Shown here: piece after piece, positions 28,661 to 37,392 of the stretch
How positions within the stretch are numbered: position 1 is the first letter of the stretch
How the letters are laid out: each line of letters opens with the position of its first letter
From: Paraburkholderia acidicola
GTDB lineage: Bacteria; Pseudomonadota; Gammaproteobacteria; Burkholderiales; Burkholderiaceae
Length of the DNA stretch: 64,000 nt
Assembly (NCBI RefSeq): GCF_002362315.1
Contig: NZ_MTZV01000006.1
Location: 1,488,001-1,552,000 of the forward strand
Reading direction: 5' to 3'
The notes under the pieces: model-generated
Database searches by the model: none
The model's input: the letters and a program-made list of their open reading frames with translations, nothing else
Told to the model about the DNA's origin: nothing
Translations under genes and position numbers: made by a program

Positions 28661-30160
28661 TTATGCAAGCGTCCCGATCACATCGTCGTAACGCAGCGCC
28701 CCGCTGTTGATATTCACCTCGCGCCGATACACGATCTGCCGCTCGTCGAATTCGCAGGTCACCGTATCGCGGAACGCGGTCTCGGCGAAAATCCACGTCA
28801 TCTGCAGGCGCGAGCGGTCGAGCCAGCATGCGCGCGCAACGACCGGACTACCGACAAGGCGGTAGCTGTGATGTAAATCCTGTCCGGGCATCTGGTTGCC
28901 GCTCTCGATCCACCGGTCCATGCCTGCCACGATGACATGCTCACCGTCCGCATCGATCAGGCGAAATCTGCACTCCGTCGCGTCGAGGTCGAGTTGCAGC
29001 TCGCGAATGCCTTGTGCGTTCGGTTGCATCGTGAACCGTCTCGTACCAACCTTCAATGGATCGTCCGTCGCGCCGCGTGCATGCAAATAAGGCAGCTTCC
29101 ATGCCACCGGAGCGTCCTCCCTTTGCCACCCGGCGAGCTTCGCAGAGAGTCTTGCATCGGCGGCAGTGGCGGTGCTACCTGCCGCATCGACGGGCAACGC
29201 AGCGCCGAATGCCGCAGGAAAGTGCCGCCAGATATGCGGCAGCAGCTTCGAGCTTCCCTTGATAGCACCCGTCACCGCCAGTACCGCATTCTGTTCGGGA
29301 AACACGGTCACCATCTGAACGAACACACCGATCGCGCTATATATGCTGTTCTCGTGCACCCACCAGTGGTAGCCGTATCGTCCGGACACATCATGCGCGC
29401 GAGTGGCCGCACTCACCCACGATTCCGGCAACACACGTCTGCCTTCCCATACACCGTTCTGCAGATGGAGCATGCCGAGCTTGAGCAGGTCGACCGTTTT
29501 AGTACTGAGCCCGTTGCCGCCTGGATTGATATTGTCGGTGCCGATATCCCAGGTTTCGCCTTCGATTCCGAGCGGTTCGAAGAGCCTGGGCTTCAGATAG
29601 TCGTGCAACGTCTCGCCGGTCGTGCGACTCAGGATCGCCGACAACATGTAGCTGGCCGCGCTCGTGTACAGAAACACTTCACCCGGGCGCTCCACAATCG
29701 GGATCTTGAGAAACTCCGCGATCCAGCTCGTTTCGAGCGTGCGCCATGCGGCACCCGACGTTTCGCTCGCGTGCCCGACGCGCATCGTCAGCAGATCTTC
29801 GACGGTCATGGCGGCCAGTCCGTCGCTCACTACATCGGGCAACATCTCGGGGAAGAACGATACGACCTTGTCGTCGAGCCCGAATCGTCCTTCGTCGAGC
29901 GCCAGACCGATCGCGCACGCAGTAAAACTCTTCGCGACCGAATGCAGGTTGCGCAGCCGGTCTGCGCGGTACGGCCAGCGCCAGGCTTCGGCCACGACAT
30001 GACCGTTGCGGTACAGCATCAGCGAATGCAGATCGAGCTGTGCGGCTTCGACGTCGTTCAGAAACGCAATCACCGCATCAGGGTCCACCCCCGCCACCGA
30101 CGGATAAGCGCGCGTCAGGCCATCGGATTTGATCTCGCGAGCGGCGGAAGGGTCTGGCAT
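28661..30160 (-). CDS. Beta-lactamase-fold serine hydrolase
   Basis: 499 residues. A class-C beta-lactamase/penicillin-binding-like domain (about 15-350) with SVAK (Ser74, Lys77) and Tyr165-Thr166-Ser167 as the Tyr-x-Asn equivalent; the usual Asn is replaced by Ser. A C-terminal beta-rich domain of about 150 residues follows. No signal peptide, so it is probably cytoplasmic. Family members include esterases, D-aminopeptidases and amidases. In this operon it could release an amino acid from the imported compound, but that is inference. Confidence 0.85.
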   Translation of the reverse strand: MPDPSAAREIKSDGLTRAYPSVAGVDPDAVIAFLNDVEAAQLDLHSLMLYRNGHVVAEAWRWPYRADRLRNLHSVAKSFTACAIGLALDEGRFGLDDKVVSFFPEMLPDVVSDGLAAMTVEDLLTMRVGHASETSGAAWRTLETSWIAEFLKIPIVERPGEVFLYTSAASYMLSAILSRTTGETLHDYLKPRLFEPLGIEGETWDIGTDNINPGGNGLSTKTVDLLKLGMLHLQNGVWEGRRVLPESWVSAATRAHDVSGRYGYHWWVHENSIYSAIGVFVQMVTVFPEQNAVLAVTGAIKGSSKLLPHIWRHFPAAFGAALPVDAAGSTATAADARLSAKLAGWQREDAPVAWKLPYLHARGATDDPLKVGTRRFTMQPNAQGIRELQLDLDATECRFRLIDADGEHVIVAGMDRWIESGNQMPGQDLHHSYRLVGSPVVARACWLDRSRLQMTWIFAETAFRDTVTCEFDERQIVYRREVNINSGALRYDDVIGTLA

Positions 30161-30200
30161 GGTCTCTGCACCTGCAATAAGTGGAAAACGAAAACGCGCG

Positions 30201-31256
30201 CTATGCCGTCAATTGAATGAATCGCGGCTCGGCAACAACATCGTCAGCGACAAACTGAAAGAGGTCTTTCGGGTCCACAGGCTTAGGGATCAGATCGATC
30301 TGTCGACCGATGTTGCGCGCGTCCGCGACGTCGCGCAAATAACGTAGCGCCGAAAAATCTTCGAGTGCGAAACCCACCGAATCGAACACAGTGACCTGTG
30401 CCGCATATTCGCGGCCGGGTTGCTCGCCGGACAACACGCGCCATAGCTCAACCACCGGGAAATCGGCAGGCAGTTGCTGAATATCGCCTTCGATCCGGGT
30501 CTGCGGTTCGAACTCCACGATCACGCGCGCGCCTTTCAGCACGTCCACATGTAGTTCGGTCTTGCCGGGACAGTCGCCGCCGACCGCGTTGATATGCATA
30601 CCAGGCTCGATCATCTCTGGCGTCAGGATCGTTGCGTTAGCCTTGTCGGCGGTCGCGGTCGTCACGATGTCGGCGCCGCGCACCGCTTCTGCCGTGCTTG
30701 CCGACCTGACAATCCGCAGCCCCTTGAAGCTGGACAGATTGCGGATCAGTTTGTCGGTAGCGGCGGGATCGATATCGAACACACGAACCTCATCGATACC
30801 GAGCATGGCCCGAAACGCGAGCACCTGGAACTCGCTTTGCGCGCCGTTGCCGATCAACGCCATCGATCTTGCCTCCGGTCGCGCCAGCACCTTTGCCACG
30901 AGCGCGGACGTCGCGGCCGTGCGTAACGCGGTCATGATCGTGAATTCGCTGAGCAGCACCGGAAAGCCCGAATCGACTTCCGCGAGCACGCCGAACGCCA
31001 TCACGGTCAGCATGTTGACGTGGGTGTTCTTAGGGTGACCGTTCACATACTTGAAACCGTATAGCGTGCGATCCGAGGTCGGCATCAGTTCGATCACACC
31101 GCCGGGCACGTGATTGGCGACGCGCGCCGACTTCTCGATCTCGTTCCAGCGCAGATAGTCCGCGCGAATATAGTCGGCCATCGTCGTGATGAACGATTCC
31201 GCACCGATCGACGTCACCAGCTTTCGGACATCGCTTACATCGATATATCGGGTCAT
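30201..31256 (-). CDS. Ornithine cyclodeaminase/mu-crystallin-family enzyme
   Basis: 351 residues, the usual size of bacterial ornithine cyclodeaminase. Conserved blocks are FKYVNGHPKNT (substrate Lys69), EFTIMTALRTAATSALVA, GNGAQSEFQ (NAD site), NAVGGDCPGKTEL and DSVGFALEDFSALRYL. It probably converts ornithine to proline and ammonia, or reduces or deaminates a related amino acid (the family also has lysine cyclodeaminases and imine reductases). AGGAAA precedes the ATG. It is the first gene of a minus-strand group with the hydrolase and the PanE-like enzyme, and links the cluster to ornithine or opine catabolism. Confidence 0.93.
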   Translation of the reverse strand: MTRYIDVSDVRKLVTSIGAESFITTMADYIRADYLRWNEIEKSARVANHVPGGVIELMPTSDRTLYGFKYVNGHPKNTHVNMLTVMAFGVLAEVDSGFPVLLSEFTIMTALRTAATSALVAKVLARPEARSMALIGNGAQSEFQVLAFRAMLGIDEVRVFDIDPAATDKLIRNLSSFKGLRIVRSASTAEAVRGADIVTTATADKANATILTPEMIEPGMHINAVGGDCPGKTELHVDVLKGARVIVEFEPQTRIEGDIQQLPADFPVVELWRVLSGEQPGREYAAQVTVFDSVGFALEDFSALRYLRDVADARNIGRQIDLIPKPVDPKDLFQFVADDVVAEPRFIQLTA

Positions 31257-31374
31257 TTTCCTGAGACTCGCAAACGCAATGAATGCCCGCTATGTTAGGT
31301 GTTCACCCGGACGGCCGGAAGCACGCTCGCGGCTATCGTGATCGGAGAATCAGATCACTACGCCCCACAGCCGC

Positions 31375-32304
31375 TCATGCATCCCTACTTCGCGCGACAC
31401 CGTGTTGCAAACGCGCATACGAAATCAACATACTCGACAGTTCGTGCGCAACCAGTGTTAACGGCGACGTGCTGCGGCGTATCAGGCTGACATCACGCCG
31501 GCTAAAAGTCTCGCGAATCGGGATCTTGATCAGCGACCCCGAAAACAGCTTGTAGCTGGCAAGCACACCAGGGTCCATCGTCAGATAGTCGGTCTCGCAC
31601 ACGAGAAACAGCGACTCCAGCAAGGTCTCGGCAGTAATCACGATTTTTGGTCCATCGAGGCCATGTGCAGCGAACAGGCCCACCAGGCGATTCGCCGCAA
31701 TGCCGACGATGCCTTCCCGTCTGAAGCCCACCCACTCGCAATCGGCCAGTTCGACGATCGACGTCGCATGCGCCTTTGGATGCCCCGCACGCGCGAGCAC
31801 CGCGGGCGCTGAGGGATACAACCGGTCGATATGCAGATCCGCATCGACCACCTGCGGCGACAGCGGACACAACGCGAAATCGAGCCGACCGTTGCGAATC
31901 CGCTCCATCAGCATCTGCGCCGAACCGCTCGATACATGCACGAGCACGCGCGGAAACGCCGCCATGAAGTTTTTCAGCACCGGAACCAGCAGTTCGGCGA
32001 GCGGCTCGGACGTCACGCCGAGCGAAATCCGCCCGACCGGTTCGCCCTCCAGTTCACGCATATCGACATCGATGCGTTCGCAATCCTTGAGGATCGCCGA
32101 GGCTCTGACCAGCAGTTTCTCGCCGAACGGTGTGAGGCTGATGCCGAGATGCGAGCGCGTCAGCAGCGTCACGGCGAGTTCGGCTTCGAGACTCTGGATC
32201 GCATGGGTCAACGCGCTCTGCGCGATATCGAGTGAGCGCGCGGCCGCGCGAAAACTGCCCTGTTCGACGACTGCGCAAAACGCTCTGAGCTGACTCAATG
32301 TCAT
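31375..32304 (-). CDS. LysR-family regulator
   Basis: 309 residues. N-terminal helix-turn-helix (3-62, LSQLRAFCAVVEQGSFRAAARSLDIAQSALTHAIQSLEAEL) and a periplasmic-binding-like co-inducer domain (about 90-300). The ATG at 32304 has AAGGAA upstream; a 40-residue longer frame is not supported. It is divergent from the porin gene and upstream of the ornithine-cyclodeaminase group, so it may control either. Confidence 0.93.
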   Translation of the reverse strand: MTLSQLRAFCAVVEQGSFRAAARSLDIAQSALTHAIQSLEAELAVTLLTRSHLGISLTPFGEKLLVRASAILKDCERIDVDMRELEGEPVGRISLGVTSEPLAELLVPVLKNFMAAFPRVLVHVSSGSAQMLMERIRNGRLDFALCPLSPQVVDADLHIDRLYPSAPAVLARAGHPKAHATSIVELADCEWVGFRREGIVGIAANRLVGLFAAHGLDGPKIVITAETLLESLFLVCETDYLTMDPGVLASYKLFSGSLIKIPIRETFSRRDVSLIRRSTSPLTLVAHELSSMLISYARLQHGVARSRDA

Positions 32305-32385
32305 GAGGTTTCCTTGACGACTCGTAGCCACGCGTAACAGGTCTTCTACACGCTGCAAATACGGGTCTCTATTGTGATCTTTCCA

Positions 32386-32410
32386 TTCGATCGCGATGCC
32401 ATGGATCGAA
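32386..32410. promoter_or_regulatory. Candidate LysR-type binding site
   Basis: Inverted repeat TTCGATC (32386-32392) - 11 bases - GATCGAA (32404-32410), within the divergent spacer. The interrupted dyad of this spacing suits LysR proteins. Confidence 0.45.
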
Positions 32411-32510
32411 CTTCCTGGACCCAAAATGACCGCTTAGCCTTCAGCTCAGCTTGCGCCTTTCGCGCGAGTCTCATACCGCAGTCGCATCCGGCTTTGCCGA
32501 GGATAATATG

Positions 32511-33719
32511 ATGAAAAAGACCATCCCATCACTCGCTGCATTCACCGCATTCGCTACATTTTCAAACCTCGTGTTCGCCCAGAGCAGCGTCACCCTCTAC
32601 GGACTCGTCGACACCGGCCTCGAGTTCAACTCGAACTCGAAAGGCACGCATCAATACTCGGCGGCGTCCGGCAACCTGCAAGGCGACCGCTGGGGCATGC
32701 GCGGTTCCGAAGATCTCGGTGGCGGGCTCACCGCCATCTTTCGTCTCGAAGGCGGCTTCAACATCGACAACGGCACGCTCGGCCAGGGTGGCGCCCTGTT
32801 CGGACGCAAGGTTTACGTCGGCCTCGCGGGCCCGTACGGCACGGTCACCCTGGGCCGCCAGTACGATCCGCTCGGCGACTACGTCGGCGGCTTCGAATCG
32901 GCAAACGACGAGACGCTCGTCACCGCCAGCGAATGGGGCAGCATCTACGGCGCGCACCCTGGCGACATGGACAATCTCGACAACTCCTATCGCATCAACA
33001 ATGCGGTCAAGTACGCGAGCCAGAACTATGGCGGCTTCACGTTCGGCGGCCTCTACAGCTTTGGCGGCAAAGCCGGCGAAGTCACACAGAACCAGTTGTT
33101 CGGCTTCGGCGCCGGTTACCGCAACGGCCCGCTCGCACTCGGCGTTGCCTACGAAAAAGCCAAAGACCCGAACTACTCGGTGTTCGGCACGAATCCGAAC
33201 GCGAACACCTCGGCATCGACCAGCGCACTGAACATGTCGAGCCCGGTGTACAGCGGCTTCGCATCGGCCGGCGCGTGGCAGGTGATCAGCGCGGGCGCTG
33301 CCTACAAGATCGGCAATGCGACGATCGGCGGTGTGTACAGCAACGTCGCGTTCCAGAATCTCGGCAGCGAAGCGGGGGCTGGGCTGAACCCCAGCCATCT
33401 GCACGGTACCGCGACTTTCAATCTCGGCGAACTGAACTTCACCTACCTCGTCACACCGGCGCTGCAACTCGGTGCGGCTTATACGTACACGCGCGGCAGT
33501 TCGGTCGGCAGCATCTCCGGCGCGACGTACAACCAGATCAATCTCGGCGCGAACTACCTGCTCTCCACGCGCACCGATCTGTATCTGGTCGGTATCTACG
33601 AACATGCCAGCGGTGAAGACTCGACCGGCAAGAAAGCCGTCGCCGCGATTGCGAACCTGTCGAGTTCGTCGAGCAATTCGCAGACCGCTGTGGTGGTCGG
33701 TATTCGGCACAAGTTCTAA
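32511..33719 (+). CDS. Trimeric outer-membrane porin
   Basis: 402 residues. Signal peptide MKKTIPSLAAFTAFATFSNLVFA (1-23) then the canonical mature start QSSVTLYGLVDTGLEF of Burkholderia porins; the eyelet-loop region is GRQYDPLGDYVGGF, and the C-terminus is VVGIRHKF. GAGGA lies seven bases before this ATG; the ATG at 32508 is equally in frame and adds one Met. General porin for small solutes. It lies opposite the LysR regulator, so it may be specific to this catabolic cluster. Confidence 0.94.
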   Translation: MKKTIPSLAAFTAFATFSNLVFAQSSVTLYGLVDTGLEFNSNSKGTHQYSAASGNLQGDRWGMRGSEDLGGGLTAIFRLEGGFNIDNGTLGQGGALFGRKVYVGLAGPYGTVTLGRQYDPLGDYVGGFESANDETLVTASEWGSIYGAHPGDMDNLDNSYRINNAVKYASQNYGGFTFGGLYSFGGKAGEVTQNQLFGFGAGYRNGPLALGVAYEKAKDPNYSVFGTNPNANTSASTSALNMSSPVYSGFASAGAWQVISAGAAYKIGNATIGGVYSNVAFQNLGSEAGAGLNPSHLHGTATFNLGELNFTYLVTPALQLGAAYTYTRGSSVGSISGATYNQINLGANYLLSTRTDLYLVGIYEHASGEDSTGKKAVAAIANLSSSSSNSQTAVVVGIRHKF

Positions 33720-33748
33720 CGACGTCAAGCGACACCGCATTACTTTGA

Positions 33749-33776
33749 AAAAGGTGCCACGTGGCACCTTTTCTTT
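33749..33776. terminator. Bidirectional terminator
   Basis: Perfect 12-bp arms AAAAGGTGCCAC (33749-33760) and GTGGCACCTTTT (33761-33772), with A and T tracts on each side. It serves both the porin and the convergent ABC operon. Confidence 0.9.
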
Positions 33777-33785
33777 GTCTGCTGC

Positions 33786-35615
33786 TCACGCACCCGCGAA
33801 CACCGCGACGCGATGCCCCGCATCTGCCTGCATCACATAGATCATTTGCGGCGCACCACGCTTTGCATCGTCGGGATCGAAATAGACCTCAGCCGCGCGG
33901 CGCTGCACCGGCACTTCACGCGATACCACCTTGAAGCCGTCCTGCCGGTTGCCGCGCAACTCGGGCACCGCCTGCAACAAGCGGCGTGTGTACGGATGAC
34001 AGGGATCGTCGAATACCGCATCGCGTGTGCCTTCTTCAACGATGTGTCCGCGCAGCATCACCAGCACGCGTTGCGCGATCTGTTCGACTACACCCAGGTC
34101 GTGCGAGATCAGCAGGCAGGCAAAACCGTAGCGTGCCTGCAGCGATACGAGCATGTCGAGCACCTGCTTCTGCACGGTCACGTCGAGCGCGGACACCGGT
34201 TCGTCGGCGATGATCACGGCCGGACGACTCGCTAGCGCACGTGCTATCGCCACTCGCTGACGTTGGCCGCCCGATAGCTCGTGCACGAAGCGCTGTGCGT
34301 GATCGGCGAGACCGACGTCCGCCAGCGATTCGCTGACGCGCGTCGCACGCTGCGCGGCATCGAGTGTGCGGTCCACACGCAGACCTTCGGCTACCAACGC
34401 ACCGACTCGCATACGCGGATCGAGCGATGAGTACGGGTCCTGGAAGACGATCTGGATCGCGCGGCGCGCCATCTGTAGACGCTTCGCGCTGCCGTCGAGA
34501 AACGGCTCACCGTTCAGGAGAACTTCTCCTTCTGCTGGCGTGACGAGGCCAAGCACGGCCTTGGTCAAGCTCGTCTTGCCGCTGCCCGACTCGCCGACGA
34601 TGGCGAGCGTTTCGCCGGCCCGCACGCTGAACGACGTGCGGTGCACCGCACGCACGTTACGCGCACCGCGCAGCCAGTTGCCGATGCCGCCACGCGCGGC
34701 AGGATAGTCAATCGCGACGTTGCGCACTTCGAGGACTGGCGGCACAGCTGCGGCTCCACCAGGCATTTCGCCCTGCGCTGACGGAGCCGCATCCAGCGAT
34801 GTCTCTGTACGACGCGGCAACGCATCGAGCAACGCAAGCGTGTATGGATGCGAAGGCCGCGACAGCACCAGCGCAGCGGGCCCGTTTTCGACGGCGACTC
34901 CGGCGCGCATCACCAGAACCTGCTCCGTATACGCAGCAACGAGCGCGAGATTGTGGCTGATAAAGATCAGCGCGGTGCCCTCTTCGCGCGTCAAGGCAGT
35001 CATCAGGTCGAGCACCTCTTTCTGCACGACGCAGTCGAGCGCAGTGGTCGGCTCGTCGGCGATCAGCAGTTTTGGGCGCAGCAGCATGACCGCAGCGAGC
35101 ATGATCCGCTGCCGCATACCACCGGAGAACTCATGCGGATAGCGCTTCATGCACCCTTGCGGATCGCGCACCCGTACGCGTTCGAGCATCGCAACGGCCT
35201 GGGCCCATGCCTGCGCCTGCGGCACACCGCGTCGCCGCGTGAGCGCTTCAGTCAATTGCGTACCGATACGAAACGCCGGATTCAGCGACACCATCGGTTC
35301 CTGAAACACCATACCGACTCCGACGCCGCGCAGTGCGCGCCATTGCGCCGGCGTCTGGTCGAGTAGCGCGTGGTCCGCGAAGGTCGCGCTGCCACCGAGT
35401 ATCTGTGCGGAGTCCGGCAGCAAACCGAGCAATGCTTTACCGATCATCGTCTTGCCACTGCCCGATTCTCCGACCACTGCAAGCGACCTTCCGGCATCGA
35501 GATCGAAACTCACCTGCTGGACTACAGGTTTCGGATGACCGTCGGCGCCGCGAAATGCGAGCGTGAGATCACGCACGCTCAGCAGCGGTGTGTGCACGGA
35601 TTGCTGGACCGTCAT
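33786..35615 (-). CDS. Dipeptide-type ABC transporter ATPase, DppD-DppF fusion
   Basis: 609 residues with two complete nucleotide-binding domains, as in GsiA. Domain 1 (about 8-265): GESGSGKT, FSGGMRQR, LLIADEPTTALD. Domain 2 (about 305-570): GESGSGKT, LSGGQRQR, VIIADEPVSALD. Both DppD- and DppF-like halves are in one chain, so no separate partner is needed. The start overlaps the permease stop by 4 bp. Last gene of a seven-gene minus-strand operon. Confidence 0.94.
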   Translation of the reverse strand: MTVQQSVHTPLLSVRDLTLAFRGADGHPKPVVQQVSFDLDAGRSLAVVGESGSGKTMIGKALLGLLPDSAQILGGSATFADHALLDQTPAQWRALRGVGVGMVFQEPMVSLNPAFRIGTQLTEALTRRRGVPQAQAWAQAVAMLERVRVRDPQGCMKRYPHEFSGGMRQRIMLAAVMLLRPKLLIADEPTTALDCVVQKEVLDLMTALTREEGTALIFISHNLALVAAYTEQVLVMRAGVAVENGPAALVLSRPSHPYTLALLDALPRRTETSLDAAPSAQGEMPGGAAAVPPVLEVRNVAIDYPAARGGIGNWLRGARNVRAVHRTSFSVRAGETLAIVGESGSGKTSLTKAVLGLVTPAEGEVLLNGEPFLDGSAKRLQMARRAIQIVFQDPYSSLDPRMRVGALVAEGLRVDRTLDAAQRATRVSESLADVGLADHAQRFVHELSGGQRQRVAIARALASRPAVIIADEPVSALDVTVQKQVLDMLVSLQARYGFACLLISHDLGVVEQIAQRVLVMLRGHIVEEGTRDAVFDDPCHPYTRRLLQAVPELRGNRQDGFKVVSREVPVQRRAAEVYFDPDDAKRGAPQMIYVMQADAGHRVAVFAGA

Positions 35616-36442
35616 CGGGTCACTCCCTTCATGCGCGGATCGAGCAGATCGCGTACCGCGTCGCCGAGCATATTGATGCCGAGCAGCGCGAGCGAGATCG
35701 ACATGCCTGGAAAGATCGCCAGCCAGATCGCACGATCGATAGCGCCGCGGCTATCGGCCAGCATGCCGCCCCAGGTCGGCGCAGGTGGTGGTACGCCGAG
35801 CCCGAGGAAGCTCAGCGCGCTTTCGGCAAGCAACGCCGAACCGAATAGCGAAGTCGAGAAGATCAGCAGCGGTGCGACGCAGTTCGGTAACACGTGTCGG
35901 CATAACGTCCACCAGCCGCTGTTGCCCATCGCCCGCGACGCGACGACAAAATCGCGGCTGCGCAGCGACAACGTGCCACCGCGCGCGAGCCGCATCACCG
36001 AAGGTGTGTAGGCAAGGCCGAGCGCGAGGACCACCGCCCACTTCGACGGCCCCAGCACCGTCATGATGCCGAGCGCGAGCAGCAAGCCCGGGAACGCCAT
36101 CAACGCATCAATCAACACCAGTGCCAACCGGTCGAGCCAACCACCGACATAACCGCACACAGTGCCTAGCGTCGTCCCCAAGGCGAGCGCAAACAGCACC
36201 GAGCCGACGCTAACCGTGACGCTCACCCCAGCGCCCGCCATGATGCGCGACAACACGTCCCGGCCGAACTCATCGGTGCCAAGCCAGTGCTGCAGACTCG
36301 GCGCCCCATAGCGGGTGACAAGATCGACGTCGCTGGGATCGTAGGGCGTGTAGAACAGGCCGACCAGTGCGATGAATAGCAGCCACCCGACCAGCACGAC
36401 GCCGATCGCGAGATTCAACCGCTTGAAGGAGGACAGTTTCAT
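35612..36442 (-). CDS. Dipeptide-type ABC transporter permease (DppC type)
   Basis: 276 residues. Hallmarks are HWLGTDEFGRDVLSRIMAGAGVSVTVS and the EAA loop VASRAMGNSGWWTLCRHVLPNCVAPLL. It begins immediately after the DppB-type stop and overlaps the ATPase start. Inner-membrane channel subunit. Confidence 0.93.
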   Translation of the reverse strand: MKLSSFKRLNLAIGVVLVGWLLFIALVGLFYTPYDPSDVDLVTRYGAPSLQHWLGTDEFGRDVLSRIMAGAGVSVTVSVGSVLFALALGTTLGTVCGYVGGWLDRLALVLIDALMAFPGLLLALGIMTVLGPSKWAVVLALGLAYTPSVMRLARGGTLSLRSRDFVVASRAMGNSGWWTLCRHVLPNCVAPLLIFSTSLFGSALLAESALSFLGLGVPPPAPTWGGMLADSRGAIDRAIWLAIFPGMSISLALLGINMLGDAVRDLLDPRMKGVTR

Positions 36443-37384
36443 CTAGAGCTTCATGCGCGGATCGAAGACCGGATACAGCAGGTCGACGAGCAGATTGACG
36501 AGGACATAGAGCAACGCGATCAGCAGCAGACATCCCTGCACGACCGGATAGTCGCGCGCGTAAATACTGTCGACCAGCAAACGCCCCATGCCGGGCAGCG
36601 TGAACACCGTTTCGATTACGGCGCCGCCCGCGAGCAGATGGCCGAGGATCAATCCGACCACGGTTAGTGCCGGTCCGAATGCATTCGGCAGCGCGTGGCG
36701 CAGCAGTACGCGCGGTTCGGATAACCCCTTGGCGCGCGCGTGCGAGATGTATTCGAGGCGCAGCACTTCGAGGCTGCTCGCGCGCATCATGCGCGTCAGC
36801 ACCGCAATTTCGCCGAACGCAACGGCGAGCACCGGCAGCACCAGATACCGCACGCTGCCCCATCCCGCTTCGCTGAAACTCTCGTAGCCGAAGGTCGGCA
36901 GCCATTGCAGCTTCACGCCGAACAGCCACATCAGCAGGATGCCGACCCAGAAGCTCGGTAGCGATACCAGCAGGATGCTGCCGAACACGATCGCGGGATC
37001 GGCGCGGCGGTTCTGCGACCACGCAGCAAACAGACCCGCCGGAATCGCAATCACACTGGCCAGCAGCGTCGCTGCCAGCACGATCTGCGCAGTCACCGGA
37101 AACGTCGTGCGGATCAGTTCGGCCACCGGTTGATGACGCGCAATCGACATGCCGAGATCGCCGTGCAGCAGATGCGTGACCCACACCACGAACTGCTCGG
37201 GCACGGAACGATCGAGTCCGAACTGATGGCGCAGTTGCGCGAGCAGTACCGGATCGTTGATATCGCCGAGCATCAACGTCGCCGGGTCGCCGGGAATCGC
37301 CCGCATCATGCCGAACACCAGCAGCGTCACGATGACGACCGTGGGCACCGCCATCGCAATCCGTTTGATCATGTAGGAAAGCAT
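36443..37384 (-). CDS. Dipeptide-type ABC transporter permease (DppB type)
   Basis: 313 residues, six predicted helices. N-terminal MIKRIAMAVPTVVIVTLLVFGMMRAIPGDPATLMLG and EAA loop SHARAKGLSEPRVLLRHALPNAFGP are typical. Starts 8 bp after the binding-protein gene. A second ATG four codons later (MIKR...) is also possible. Confidence 0.93.
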   Translation of the reverse strand: MLSYMIKRIAMAVPTVVIVTLLVFGMMRAIPGDPATLMLGDINDPVLLAQLRHQFGLDRSVPEQFVVWVTHLLHGDLGMSIARHQPVAELIRTTFPVTAQIVLAATLLASVIAIPAGLFAAWSQNRRADPAIVFGSILLVSLPSFWVGILLMWLFGVKLQWLPTFGYESFSEAGWGSVRYLVLPVLAVAFGEIAVLTRMMRASSLEVLRLEYISHARAKGLSEPRVLLRHALPNAFGPALTVVGLILGHLLAGGAVIETVFTLPGMGRLLVDSIYARDYPVVQGCLLLIALLYVLVNLLVDLLYPVFDPRMKL

Positions 37385-37392
37385 CGTGCTCG

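Noticed and set aside
28937..30220. 427-codon plus-strand frame over the serine hydrolase
   Set aside because: No recognisable motif and strong hydrolase motifs on the other strand.
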